The notes: a model not told the origin generated them from the letters alone. A stretch of 64,000 nt of DNA from Xylanimonas allomyrinae (GCF_004135345.1 NZ_CP035495.1:1426001-1490000); one strand, 5' to 3'. Shown: positions 51,792-61,822, counted from the first letter of the stretch. Made by a program: numbers and translations.

Positions 51792-53717
51792 TCAGGCGCC
51801 GCGCAGCGCCCGGCGTTCCTCCTCCATCGCCAGCACCGCCTGGAGCGCGTCGCGGTGGCCCGCGGCGTCGGCGTCCGGGTCGAGGCGCAGCAGCCGGCTC
51901 TTGGCGTCGGCGATGCGCCGCGTGAGACCCAGGTCGAGCAGCGCGCGCACCACGTCTACGACGAACCGCCCGATGGCGTCCTCGCGATCCTCGGGCAGCG
52001 GCGCGACGGCGAGCTCGTCGACGAGCCCCGCCACCGTCTCGCCCGCCTGCTGGGCGACCGCACCGACCCAGGCCGCCCCCGAGAGCGTGCGGCCCACGGC
52101 CACGCCGCCCGCCGCGCGGATGGCCGCGTGCACGGCCCGCCACGCCGGAGCCCCGAACGCGTCCTGGTCGAGCGTGTCGAACGCCGGCGGGACGTGCTGC
52201 GGGTACTGCAACGCGGCGACCAGGGCCATGCGCTCGGTGCGGGCCACCGGGTCGCGCGGGTCCGGCAAGGGCAGGGTGCGCGGCGCAGGCGCCTCCCCTG
52301 TCTCCCCCGGCGGCACCGGGCGCCGCGGCACCGACGCCGGGCGCTCCGCCGCGCGCGCGACCTCGCGCCGCACGTCCTCCGGGTCGATGCCGATCCACCG
52401 CGCGAGCGAACGCGTGTAGCCGAGCTGCATCGCCCGGTCGCGGATGCCGGCCACCAGCGGCGCGGCCTCGCGCAGCGCGCCGACGCGCCCCTCGACCGTG
52501 TCGAGGTCGTGCCCCTCGACGCCCTTGCGGATCACGAACTCGAACAGCGGCACGCGCGAGTCGACCAGGGCCCGCACCGCCTGCGGCCCGCGCGCCAGCC
52601 GCAGCTCGCACGGGTCCATCCCGCCGTCGGCGACGGCCACGAACGTCTGGGCGTGGAACCGCTGATCCTCGCCGAAGGCACGCACGGCCGCCTTCTGGCC
52701 CGCGGCGTCGCCGTCGAACGTGAAGATGATCTCCCCGCCGAGCGAGGCCCCCGACGCGAGCTGGAGCCCGCCGCCGCCCGCGAAGTCGCCCAGCAGGCGC
52801 CGCACCACCTTGGCGTGGTCGGCGCCGAAGGCGGTCCCGCAGGTCGCCACCGCGACCTCGACCCCGCTCAGGTGCGCGGCCATGACGTCGGTGTACCCCT
52901 CGACCACCACGACGCGCCGGGACTGCGCGATCGCCTTCTTCGCCAGGTCGATCCCGTACAGCACCTGCGACTTCTTGTAGAGCACGGTCTCGGGCGTGTT
53001 GAGGTACTTCGGCCCCTGGTCCTCGTCGTACAGGCGCCGCGCGCCGAAGCCGACGACGGCGCCCGTCGTGTCCCTGATCGGCCACACCAGGCGCCCCCGG
53101 AACCTGTCGTAGATGCCACGCTGCCCCTGCGAGACGAGCCCGGCGGCGAGAAGCTCGGCCTGCGTGTACCCCTTGCCCTGAAGGTGACGCATGAGCGCGT
53201 CCCACCCGGTGGGCGCGTACCCGACACCGAACCGCTCGGCGTCGGCGCGGTCGAAGCTGCGCTCGGCCAGGAACTTGCGCCCCGCGGCGGCGCCCGGCCC
53301 GACGAGCTGCTCGGCGTAGAACTCGGCCGCGACACGGTGAGCCTCGAGCAGCCGCTGGCGGCGGCCCGGCTCCTCGCGGCGCGCCGGACCCGACGCCCCG
53401 CCGCCGCGCGCGTCCTCGTAGCGCAGCTGCACGCCCACCCGGTCGGCCAGGTACTCGACCGCCTCGGTGAAGCTCAGCCCGTCGGTCTTCTGCACATAGG
53501 CGATGACGTCGCCCGACTCGCCGCACCCGAAGCAGTGGTAACGCCCGACGCCGGGCCGCACGTGGAACGACGGCGATCGCTCGTCGTGGAACGGGCACAG
53601 CCCCTTGAGCGAGCCGACCCCGGCCGGTTTGAGCGTGACGTGCGCCGAGACGATCTCCTCGATGCGCGCGCGCTCGCGGACCGCCTCGACGTCCTCACGC
53701 TTGATCAGGCCGGCCAT
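51792..53717 (-). CDS. dnaG: DNA primase
   Basis: A 641-residue replication primase. The N-terminal CHC2 zinc domain is visible (CPFHDERSPSFHV, YHCFGCGESGD). The central TOPRIM motifs are VVVEGYTDVMAAH and FTFDGDAAGQKA, and a C-terminal helicase-binding region follows. The start MAGLIKREDVEAV is preferred over an in-frame ATG 11 codons upstream. It overlaps dgt by 13 bases; dgt-dnaG is a conserved actinobacterial pair. Confidence 0.97.
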   Translation of the reverse strand: MAGLIKREDVEAVRERARIEEIVSAHVTLKPAGVGSLKGLCPFHDERSPSFHVRPGVGRYHCFGCGESGDVIAYVQKTDGLSFTEAVEYLADRVGVQLRYEDARGGGASGPARREEPGRRQRLLEAHRVAAEFYAEQLVGPGAAAGRKFLAERSFDRADAERFGVGYAPTGWDALMRHLQGKGYTQAELLAAGLVSQGQRGIYDRFRGRLVWPIRDTTGAVVGFGARRLYDEDQGPKYLNTPETVLYKKSQVLYGIDLAKKAIAQSRRVVVVEGYTDVMAAHLSGVEVAVATCGTAFGADHAKVVRRLLGDFAGGGGLQLASGASLGGEIIFTFDGDAAGQKAAVRAFGEDQRFHAQTFVAVADGGMDPCELRLARGPQAVRALVDSRVPLFEFVIRKGVEGHDLDTVEGRVGALREAAPLVAGIRDRAMQLGYTRSLARWIGIDPEDVRREVARAAERPASVPRRPVPPGETGEAPAPRTLPLPDPRDPVARTERMALVAALQYPQHVPPAFDTLDQDAFGAPAWRAVHAAIRAAGGVAVGRTLSGAAWVGAVAQQAGETVAGLVDELAVAPLPEDREDAIGRFVVDVVRALLDLGLTRRIADAKSRLLRLDPDADAAGHRDALQAVLAMEEERRALRGA

Positions 53718-55042
53718 GTGCGTGCACCCCCCACGATGCGGGCGTGCCACTGCATGGCCGACACGTCGGTGAGCGAGGCGACCTGGTCGACGACGACGCG
53801 CAGCCGGGCGTCGTCGTCGGCGGCTGCGACCCAGTCGGCCGCGAACGCGGGCTCGAGCGCGACCGGGGCACGGTCGGCGAGCACCGCGACCAGGTCGGCG
53901 ACGATCTCCCGCTGGGCAAGGTAGACCGGCTCCTGCTCACGCGGCGCCATGACGTAGGCGACGGCCACGCCCTTGAGCGCGAGGATCTCCAGCGCCGTCT
54001 CGTCGGGCACCACAAGACGAGCCGAGTAGCGCGTGTGCGGACCCGGGCCGTACGCGGCGCGCGTCGCCGCCTGCGCGGACCCGCTGAAGCGCCCGATGAG
54101 CGAGCTGGTGAGGTCCTTGAGCCGGGCCAGGCCCCGGCGCGAGCCGTCGACGTCGGTCACGAGCAGCCCCGACTCGCGCAGCCGCGCGAGCGCGGCCTCG
54201 ATCGCGTCCGCGGTGTGCCAGCCGCCGTACCAGTCCTGCACGGCCTTGACGACCCGGGCCCGCTCGTCGGCCGACTCCAGCAGCCCCAGGTCGAGGCGGC
54301 CACCGACGACGGCGTCCTCCACGTCGTGCACCGAGTAGGCGATGTCGTCGGCCAGGTCCATGACCTGCGCCTCGATCGAGCGCACGCCCGCGGGCGCACC
54401 CTGCCGCAGCCAGGTGAACACAGGCTCGTCGTCGGGGTAGACGCCGAACTTGGGCGTCGCCGTCCCGTCCGGACGACGCGGGCCCGCGCCCAGCGCCCAC
54501 GGGTACTTGACCGAGGCGTCGAGCGAGGCGCGCGTGAGGTTGAGCCCGGCGCCCTCGACCTTGGGCTCGAGGCGCGCGAGCAGGCGCAGCGTCTGGGCGT
54601 TGCCCTCGAAGCCGCCGATGCCCGCCGCGACGGCCGCGAGCGCCCGCTCCCCGTTGTGCCCGAACGGCGGGTGCCCGAGGTCGTGCGTGAGGCAGGCGGT
54701 ATCGACCAGGTCGGGGTCGCAGCCCAGGGCGCGGCCCATCTCGCGCCCGATCTGCGCAACCTCGAGCGAGTGGGTCAGGCGGGTGCGGACGAAGTCGTCG
54801 GTGCCGGGCGTGAGCACCTGCGTCTTGGCGCCGAGCCGGCGCATGGCCGAGGAGTGGACGACGCGTGCGCGGTCGCGCTCGAACGGGGTGCGCGACTTCT
54901 GCTTGGGCGGCTCCTTGACGTACCGCTCGACGTCGGCGTCGCCGTAGGCGCGCGTGGCCTCCTCGCCCTCGGCCGGACGCGGAACGCCGCCGACGACGTC
55001 GGGGTCGAACGCGCCCTGCTCGAACGTCTGCACGGACGTCAT
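53705..55042 (-). CDS. dgt: Deoxyguanosinetriphosphate triphosphohydrolase-like protein
   Basis: A 445-residue HD-domain enzyme that cleaves dNTPs to nucleoside and triphosphate. The HD motif is THDLGHPPFGHNGE, with upstream RLTHSLEVAQIGR and the later MDLADDIAYSVHD metal/phosphate segment. Standard length. Translationally coupled to dnaG downstream. Confidence 0.95.
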   Translation of the reverse strand: MTSVQTFEQGAFDPDVVGGVPRPAEGEEATRAYGDADVERYVKEPPKQKSRTPFERDRARVVHSSAMRRLGAKTQVLTPGTDDFVRTRLTHSLEVAQIGREMGRALGCDPDLVDTACLTHDLGHPPFGHNGERALAAVAAGIGGFEGNAQTLRLLARLEPKVEGAGLNLTRASLDASVKYPWALGAGPRRPDGTATPKFGVYPDDEPVFTWLRQGAPAGVRSIEAQVMDLADDIAYSVHDVEDAVVGGRLDLGLLESADERARVVKAVQDWYGGWHTADAIEAALARLRESGLLVTDVDGSRRGLARLKDLTSSLIGRFSGSAQAATRAAYGPGPHTRYSARLVVPDETALEILALKGVAVAYVMAPREQEPVYLAQREIVADLVAVLADRAPVALEPAFAADWVAAADDDARLRVVVDQVASLTDVSAMQWHARIVGGARTWPA

Positions 55043-55179
55043 GCTACGGGCGCGAAGGCCCGTGGCGTGCCCGTGCGCCAGGAGGGACGCTCGGGTCGGA
55101 CAGGCGCGGGTCGGACAGCCTCGGCCTCGATTCGCGTCCGCGGGGCAGACGGCTCGGGTCGCGACCGTAGCGTGGTCGC

Positions 55180-57492
55180 ATGCCCCTCCCGCCTTCCGAC
55201 GCGTCCTCCCCTGCGCCGGGGCGGTTCGCGCGCCGCATCTCGGCCACCCAGATGGTGGCCCTCCTGCTCGCGTTCGTGCTCGTCGCGGGTGCGGGCGGCG
55301 TGCTCGCGGCCGGCCTGCTGCTGCCTGTCGCGCACGGCGCGCGCAACGTGACCGACACGTCGATGGCCGTCTTCGACGAGGTGCCGTCGGTGCTGGAGCG
55401 CACGCCGCTCGCGCAGGCGTCCACGGTGTACGCGGCCGACGGCCAGCACCTGGCGACGTTCTTCGCCCAGAACCGCATCGTCGTGCCGCTCGACGAGATC
55501 TCGCCGCACATGCGCAACGCCGTCGTCGCGATCGAGGACGAGCGGTTCTTCGAGCACGGCGGGGTCGACCCGCGGGCGCTCGTGCGCGCGGCGGCCAACA
55601 ACGTGCTGGGCCGCCCCACGCAGGGCGGCTCGACGATCACGCAGCAGTACGTCAAGAACGTGCTGATCGACGTGGCCTACCAGGCCGGGGACCGCGACGG
55701 CGTCGACGCGGCGCGCGAGGAGAGCCTGGCGCGCAAGGCGCGCGAGGCACGGCTGGCGATCGAGCTCGAGAACACGCTGTCGAAGGAGGAGATCCTCGAG
55801 GGCTATCTCAACATCGCGCAGTTCGGGCGGCGCAGCATCTTCGGCGTCGAGACCGCGGCACGCTTCTTCTTCAACACGACGGCGGCCGAGCTCACCCCGG
55901 TCCAGGCCGCGACCATCGCGGGCATCACGAACGCCCCCAGCCGGTTCGATCCGACGGTCGACCCGCGCCTGTCGGAGCAGCGGCGCAACATCGTGCTGGG
56001 CCGCATGTGGGCGCAGGGGTTCCTCACCACCGAGGAGCACGACGAGGCGCGCACCACTCCCCTGGAGGACACGCTCGACGTCACGCCGGTGCCCGTGGGG
56101 TGCCAGGCTGCGGGCGGTGCGGCGTTCTTCTGCGACTTCGTCGTCGCCACGATCCGCAACAGCCCCGAGTTCGGCGAGACGCAGGCCGACCGTCTCGACC
56201 TGCTGCACCGGGGCGGTCTGCGGATCACGACGACGCTCGACGTCGACATGCAGGCCGCGGCGGCCGAGGAGGTCCTCGCGCACGTCCCGGCGGGCAACTC
56301 GGCGGGGCTCGAGGCGGCGATCGTGGCCGTGGAGCCCGGCACGGGCAAGATCCGCGCGATGGCGCAGAACACGCCGTTCGACGCCGCGCTCGACCCGGCT
56401 CCGGGCACGACGGCCGTCAACTTCTCCGCCGGCCCCGCGCACGGGTCGTCGCGCGGGTTCCAGTCGGGGTCGACGTTCAAGCCGTTCCTGCTCGCCGAGT
56501 GGCTCCAGCAAGGCGGCACGCTGCACGACACGGTCAACGCGGCACGCGTGGTCCGCCCGATGAGCGCCTGGAACGCCTCGTGCACGCAGCTCGGCGGGCG
56601 CCCGTGGGGTCCGGCGAACGCGGAGGGCCGCCTGCACGGCAACATCTCGGTGCTGCGTGCCACGTACGCGTCGGTCAACACCGCGTACGCGACGATGTCG
56701 ACGCAGCTCGACCTGTGCGGGCTGCGCGACACCATGTGGGACATGGGCTTCCGCCCGACGACGCGCCCCGGTGCGGGCGGCGCGGTCACGCTCTTCGACC
56801 CGGCGCCCGCGGACATCGAGATCACCCCGGCGATGATCATGGGCACGCAGTCGACGTCTCCGCTCGACCTCGCGGCCGCGTACGCGACGCTCGCGGCCGG
56901 TGGCACGCACTGCGAGCCCGTCGCGATCACACGCGTGGTGGGTCCCGACGGTGCGGACCTGCCGGTGCCGGCGTCGCGCTGCACACCGGGTGCCCTGTCG
57001 CCCGAGGTCGCGGCGACCGTCACGCATGCGCTGGAGCACGTGATGACCGACGGGACCGCCCGGGCCAGCCGGCTCGCCGGCGGACGCGTGTCGGCCGGCA
57101 AGACGGGCACCACGCAGGGCTCGTCGCAGACGTGGTTCGTCGGCTACACCCCGCAGCTCGCGACGGCGGCCTGGGTGGGCGAGGCCTCGGGCGAGACGAC
57201 GAACTTCAACATCACGCTCAACGGGCGGTTCATCCGCACCCTGTTCGGCTCGACGGTCGCGGCGCCCATGTGGCAGTCGTTCATGGACCGCGCCCTGGCC
57301 GACCAGCCGATCGTCCCGTTCCCGGCCCCCGACCCGTCGCTCGTCGGCACGCCCCGCCCGGCCCCGCGGCCCCCGCAGCAGCAGGCCCCGGCCGAGCAGC
57401 CTGCCGACCCGTCGCTCCCGGCCGGCCCGGCCCCCGCCGACCCGCCCGCGGCCCCTGCGGCCGACGAGGAGCCTGCAACCCCTGCGGAGTGA
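55180..57492 (+). CDS. Class A penicillin-binding protein
   Basis: A 770-residue bifunctional peptidoglycan synthase. One membrane helix (~25-48) is followed by a GT51 glycosyltransferase (EDERFFEHGGVD, GGSTITQQYVKN, at ~110-160). The transpeptidase has the Ser-x-x-Lys motif SGSTFKPF, the SVN motif and KTGTT. A Pro/Ala-rich, disordered tail spans ~700-770. It extends glycan strands and crosslinks them outside the membrane. Divergent from dgt. Confidence 0.96.
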   Translation: MPLPPSDASSPAPGRFARRISATQMVALLLAFVLVAGAGGVLAAGLLLPVAHGARNVTDTSMAVFDEVPSVLERTPLAQASTVYAADGQHLATFFAQNRIVVPLDEISPHMRNAVVAIEDERFFEHGGVDPRALVRAAANNVLGRPTQGGSTITQQYVKNVLIDVAYQAGDRDGVDAAREESLARKAREARLAIELENTLSKEEILEGYLNIAQFGRRSIFGVETAARFFFNTTAAELTPVQAATIAGITNAPSRFDPTVDPRLSEQRRNIVLGRMWAQGFLTTEEHDEARTTPLEDTLDVTPVPVGCQAAGGAAFFCDFVVATIRNSPEFGETQADRLDLLHRGGLRITTTLDVDMQAAAAEEVLAHVPAGNSAGLEAAIVAVEPGTGKIRAMAQNTPFDAALDPAPGTTAVNFSAGPAHGSSRGFQSGSTFKPFLLAEWLQQGGTLHDTVNAARVVRPMSAWNASCTQLGGRPWGPANAEGRLHGNISVLRATYASVNTAYATMSTQLDLCGLRDTMWDMGFRPTTRPGAGGAVTLFDPAPADIEITPAMIMGTQSTSPLDLAAAYATLAAGGTHCEPVAITRVVGPDGADLPVPASRCTPGALSPEVAATVTHALEHVMTDGTARASRLAGGRVSAGKTGTTQGSSQTWFVGYTPQLATAAWVGEASGETTNFNITLNGRFIRTLFGSTVAAPMWQSFMDRALADQPIVPFPAPDPSLVGTPRPAPRPPQQQAPAEQPADPSLPAGPAPADPPAAPAADEEPATPAE

Positions 57493-57608
57493 GCGCCCGC
57501 GGCGGCGGGCCGGCGGTCGTGTCGTACCCACGGCCACGGCCCAGGGCGCGGCGCGTTCTCCGGGCCAGACATCGCTCCCGGCCGGGCACGTTCCCAGGCG
57601 CGCTCCCG

Positions 57609-57627
57609 CTAGATGAGTGATTCCAAG
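57609..57627. repeat. 19-bp inverted repeat, left end
   Basis: CTAGATGAGTGATTCCAAG. Its exact inverse occurs at 61661-61679, the two bounding a 4.07-kb segment with the ABC exporter. It directly follows a transposase stop codon, so it is an IS end. Confidence 0.8.
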
Positions 57628-57795
57628 GGGTCAGTGGTCGTAGGCGGTGAGGCTGCGGCGGGTGTTGGCTCCGATGGTGTCGTTGTGCCAGATCGGCATG
57701 CGGTTGGAACCTGCTGGCTGAGCGCAGCGTCGTGGGCGTCCTCGTACTCGACCGGGGTGGTCGGCCCGAGCGTGCCGTGGGCGTCGGGGTGGGTC
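57609..57795 (-). mobile_element. 3' end of an IS3-family transposase gene and element
   Basis: On the minus strand, one frame reads HPDAHGTLGPTTPVEYEDAH, the DDE C-terminal pattern (H-x-x-LG-x-x-TPVEYE) of IS3-family OrfB. After a frame disturbance it reads NTRRSLTAYDH, ends with a stop, and is followed directly by the 19-bp terminal repeat. The rest of the transposase is missing. Confidence 0.7.
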
Positions 57796-57797
57796 TG

Positions 57798-58891
57798 TCA
57801 GCGGTCTTTGAGGGCTTGGAGCGTGGGTGGGCGCCAGAGGCTGGTGAGGGTGATGAGGGCCAGGGCGGTGGCCGCGGAGGCGAGGCCGTGTGCAGTAGCG
57901 GTTCGCAGGATGGTGCTGGCGGGTAGGGGCAGGGCGTGGGCGGCGAGGGCGGCCCACAGGGTGCCCCAGGCGGTGCCGACGACGATGGGGATGGCGGCTT
58001 CGAGGGCGCGCAGGGTCACGCCTGCGGGCCAGGGCATGCCGAGGGTGGCGTAGAGGGCTGATCGCTGCCGTCTGGTCCAGGTGATGAAGGCGAGCAGGAG
58101 CCCGGCGGCGGCTCCGGCGGCGAGGCTGGCGTGGCGGGTGGGACGGCTGGCGAACTCGCGGGCGGGGTCGGGGCCGAACTCGCCGACGGGGACCTGGCGT
58201 TGGACGGTGACGTCTGCGGGTTCGGTCTCGCCGAGGAGTGCGGGCAGGACGGCGGTGACAGTATCCAACGCTGCGGGCTGCGCGCGCACGATGCATTCGT
58301 CGGCGGTGCCGATGGGGCGGCGGGGATGATCAGGGTGCTGTCGGCGCCGTCGCCGAGCCGGCCGAGGTTCGCGGTGCCGGCGGTGGTGAGCAGTTCGGCG
58401 GGTGGTTCCCAGAGCTCGGATGCCATGCCGTGGTGTGCGGGGAGGAGCTGGATCTGGGTGCCGGTCTGCCAGGACCAGCGGTCGAGCGCGCGCACGGAGG
58501 TGAGGATCTGGCCTGGTTGCAGGGTGGGGGCGTCGATGACGTCTTCGAGGCCGGGGGTGGCGGTCATGACGTTCTGCGGGTGTCCGGGGCGCCCGGCGAG
58601 GCGTGCCTGGTGGGTGGTGACGGCGGACGCGGCGGTGACGCCTTCGATGTCCGCGATGGCCGCGCAGGCGCGGGCGTCGATGCGGCCGTCGGTGTGGGTG
58701 GCGCGCACGATCTCTCCGCCGGCGTCGAGGAAGGCGCGTTCGGCCGCGACAACACGTGCGATGGCGGTGAGGTCGGCGAAGGCTGCGGCAGCGGTCACGA
58801 GGGCCACCGCGATCAGCAGGGCGCCGTAGAGGAACGGTGCGGCGAGGGTGTTGCGTCCGGCCTCGCCGAACGCGTGCCGGGTGGCGCGCAT
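57798..58891 (-). pseudogene. FtsX-like ABC exporter permease (one frameshift)
   Basis: A MacB/FtsX-type permease of ~365 residues. N-terminal helix LYGALLIAVALVTAAAAFAD, an extracytoplasmic domain (GGEIVRATHTDGRIDARACA), then three C-terminal helices (AGAAAGLLLAFITW, IPIVVGTAWGTLWAALAAHA). The frame breaks at the GGGG run at 58314-58317. One added base gives IIPAAPIGTADECIVRAQ and a single protein. It overlaps the ATPase gene by ATGA. With the ATPase and adaptor it forms one exporter operon. Confidence 0.85.
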
Positions 58892-59577
58892 CAGGTCACC
58901 ACCCGTCCGTCGTCGATGTGGACGACGCGGTCGCAGCGCTGGGCAACGACGGGGTCGTGGGTGACGACGACCAAGCCGCGGGCGGTGAGGCCTGCGGGGG
59001 CGGTCGCGGGGTTGGTGGGCGTGGTGGTGCGGACGCCGTCGAAGAGGGCGTCGAGGACGGTGTCGGTCGAGGTACGGTCGAGCTGTCCGGTGGGTTCGTC
59101 GGCGAGGATGAAGGGCCGGCCGGCGACCAGGGCGCGGGCGGTCACGACGCGCTGGACCTCCCCGCCGGACAGGACCCGGGTGCGGGCGCGCATCCGGGTT
59201 CCCAGCCCGACGACGGCCAGGGCGTGGGCGGCCCGGTCGAGGGCGGCGGCCCGGTCGAGGCCGGCGAGCTCGGCGGCGATCGCGACGTTGTCGAGGGCGG
59301 TGCGTTCCGGGAGCACGTTCGTGGTCTGCAGAATCCACGCGGACGCCTTTGCGAGGGGCATGGTGGTGGGTGCCCCGGCGTCGTCGGTGACGAACACGGC
59401 GCCGGTCGAGGGGGTCGCGAGCCCGCCCAGGACGGACAGCAGGGTGGACTTCCCGGACCCGGACGGGCCCAGGATCGCGACCGTCTCGCCCTGGCGGGCG
59501 TGGAAGTCGGCCCGGTTCAGCACGGGGGTGGCCCGGCCGGGGAAGGTGACGGTGACGGCCTGGGCAACGAGTCGCAC
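58891..59577 (-). CDS. ABC exporter ATPase (MacB/LolD type)
   Basis: A 228-residue ATPase: Walker A GPSGSGKST, Q-loop ILQTTNVLPERT, signature LSGGEVQR, Walker B FILADEPTGQLD and switch VVVTHDP. GTG start close to the adaptor stop. This class powers exporters or lipoprotein-handling complexes through FtsX-like permeases. Substrate unknown; the neighbouring secreted-protein cassette is a candidate. Confidence 0.93.
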   Translation of the reverse strand: MRLVAQAVTVTFPGRATPVLNRADFHARQGETVAILGPSGSGKSTLLSVLGGLATPSTGAVFVTDDAGAPTTMPLAKASAWILQTTNVLPERTALDNVAIAAELAGLDRAAALDRAAHALAVVGLGTRMRARTRVLSGGEVQRVVTARALVAGRPFILADEPTGQLDRTSTDTVLDALFDGVRTTTPTNPATAPAGLTARGLVVVTHDPVVAQRCDRVVHIDDGRVVT

Positions 59578-59578
59578 G

Positions 59579-60741
59579 TCAGCCCTGACACGCGGGCAGG
59601 CCCGCGAGCTGGTGCGGGTTGGCGAGCACGGTCGTCAGGCCCGCATCGAGCGGGACCTGCACGGTCGCGCCGCCACCACCGACGACGGTGACCGCGACCG
59701 GCGGCGAGGACTCGTCCGGGAAGATGCACACCAGCCCGCCCTCCCCGGACACCACCGCGGAGGCGGGCAGCACCGCGACCCCGTGCCCCTGCGCGGCCCG
59801 GATCTGCCCGGCGCCCTGCTCGACCATGCCCAGGGCCCCGACGAGCGCGGCGACATGCTCAGGGTCGGTGATCGCCCCCGATCCGGGCACGTACGGCACC
59901 ACGGCGCCGCCGACGACCAGCTCAGGGTCGTCACCGAGGTCCGCTACCAGGCCGCCTTGCGGTTCAGCGACCGCCACCGCGCCCGCCGCGGCCGGGCCGG
60001 TCACCACCGGGTCACCGGCCGCGAGCGTGGCCCCGACCGGCGCGTCCACGTGCGCGACCGGGAGCGGGGAGTCGCCCACCCACACCACCCATGCCGGGTC
60101 GAACACGGTCGTCGACCGGGGCAGCCCGATCGACTGCGCGAACGAGCGCACCCCCGCCGTGGTCGCCGGACCGAACCGATCCGTGGCCGGACCGCTCAGA
60201 TGCCCGGTCGTGATCAGGAACTCCTGCAACCGGGTGACGTCCTCGCCGCGCGCCCCGCTACCCAGCGGCCGCCACAGCGGGGCATCGCCCAGCATCGCCA
60301 CCACCGGGCGGTCATCGACCACCATCACGGTCACACCGTTGTCGAGCACCGCACCCACCTGCGCCGCGCCGGTAACCGTGCCCGAGGTCGACGACGTCGC
60401 CACGAACGCCTCACCGGGGACCACCTCGAGAGACACCATCATCGACGCGCGCCGCTCGGCCCGCTCCACGGGCACCACGACCGGTGCCACCGGACGCCCC
60501 GCCTCCGTCGGATCCGGAACGCCGACCACCGCAGACCACGCCCCAGGCCCAGGGCGGGCACGGCGAGCAGCGCGCCGATCACCACCCAGGCGTGCCCTTC
60601 ACGCGGCGTCCGCACCCCCGACGGCTTCCCGCGAACACTGCGCCCGGCATGGTCGTCAACCGCGGGGTCGGGTTGCTCGTCGGGCGCGCCAGCATCCACC
60701 GCGGGAACAGGCTCGTCACCAATCATCGTCCACGCATCCAT
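59579..60741 (-). pseudogene. Exporter adaptor with peptidoglycan-binding domain (one frameshift)
   Basis: A ~387-residue membrane-fusion-type protein. It has an N-terminal cytoplasmic tail (MDAWTMIGDEPVPAVDAG), one helix (WVVIGALLAVPALGLG), a beta-rich adaptor region, and a PG-binding domain (GEDVTRLQEFLITTG, TTAGVRSFAQSIGLPRS). The CCCC run at 60541-60544 breaks the frame right after the helix. The homologous copy at 15950 has five Gs at that place and reads through, which supports one missing base here. First gene of the exporter operon. Confidence 0.86.
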
Positions 60742-60822
60742 TGTGTCGGCCAGACCAACGGCATCTGCACTGATCCATGACCACGCTAGAGCACCACCGG
60801 CAACACCAGGTCCGACTCGGCT

Positions 60823-60843
60823 GACAATGCACGCCACATTGTC
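60823..60843. promoter_or_regulatory. Operator-like palindrome, copy 2
   Basis: GACAATG-CACGCCA-CATTGTC, perfect 7-bp arms with a 7-nt spacer, about 80 bp upstream of the adaptor gene and 180 bp upstream of the divergent lipoprotein cassette. Same geometry as 15848-15868. Confidence 0.6.
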
Positions 60844-61021
60844 TGTCAATCCCGCCTCGACTCGACGAGGCCAGGCCAGGCCAAGCCAGACCTCCAGGCT
60901 CTATTGACGCCGGGCTGGAGTTCAACTTCCACCAGCACGGGCCCGGGCGCCATGGCCAGGGCATGGTAGGGCCCACCGCTCGAAGATCACGCGGCGCATG
61001 ATCCAAGACAAGAGGGTCCGA

Positions 61022-61679
61022 ATGCAACGAGTTGCGCAAGCAATCGCAGTAGCACTCATTAGCGCAGGAATGATCGAGAACGATCCGCTGGGGCGCTGCC
61101 GCGGCAGCGCTCGCCTGTGTCACCGTGCTCGCATCCTGTGCGTCCGCACCCAGCGGGCCGCCACCGAGAACGCAGACACCCGAGGAGGCGTCCGCGGCGG
61201 CACTCCTCGGATTCCACCAGCGCGCCATGAACGCCCGCGTAGCCGAGTCGCAGCTCGCCATTCTCGGGCAAGAGACGGTCACTCTTGACGACGTCCTCGC
61301 CGCGGCCGAGACGGCCCTGCAGTGCATGCGCGATGCAGGCCTTTCTACAAGCGGTCCGCACGTGGTCCCCGCCCAGAACCAGGAACGCATCGAGTACTCG
61401 GTGTCGACAGCACCCGACGGCACGACCACCATCATGGACGCCTGCTACCAACGGTATTTCGAGTTCGTGGACCTCTTCTGGCAAACGTCAACGCCTGCAG
61501 AGTTCGCGTTCGAGATGCGACGAGAGGACGCGCTATTCCTTCCGCTGCTCGAATGCGTACACAACATGGGTCTTGACGTCGTTCCTGACCCAACTTGGGA
61601 CGAGCTCTGGGATGCGGCGATTCGTCCCTTGCTAGGGCCAGACTTCGACCCGACCGATCTCTTGGAATCACTCATCTAG
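61022..61679 (+). pseudogene. Deleted copy 2 of the secreted-protein/lipoprotein cassette
   Basis: It begins like the small secreted protein (MQRVAQAIAVALISAGMI, compare VRRIVRAIAAVLICVGMI of copy 1). After GMI it jumps straight into the start of the lipoprotein gene, so ~290 bp are deleted. The fused frame is then out of phase and the lipoprotein lacks its start. Only an internal GTG at 61125 could start LASCASAPSGPPPRTQ without most of a signal peptide. The 3' end is cut by the 19-bp repeat, which supplies the last codons (LLESLI). Confidence 0.8.
61661..61679. repeat. 19-bp inverted repeat, right end
   Basis: CTTGGAATCACTCATCTAG, the exact inverse of 57609-57627. It truncates the second lipoprotein copy and provides its stop codon. 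Confidence 0.8.
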
Positions 61680-61822
61680 GCGAGGAACGCGCGGCGGAGC
61701 CTGTTCGGATCGCGCCCCCTCGGGCGCTCCTGGTGTCTGGTCGACACACGAACCTCCCCGCCTGCACTACGGTCGCCTCACCGGTGAGCCGCGTCGAACG
61801 GCCGGCGCGCCACGGAGGACTC

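Noticed and set aside
48781-53598. A 1605-codon open frame on the minus strand across the MFS, FUSC and part of dnaG
   Set aside because: It is antisense to genes with clear family motifs and consists of Arg/Gly/Ala-rich low-complexity sequence, the usual shadow of high-GC coding DNA.
55039-57537. An 832-codon minus-strand frame under the penicillin-binding protein
   Set aside because: Same reason: no domain is recognisable and it lies exactly opposite a well-supported gene.
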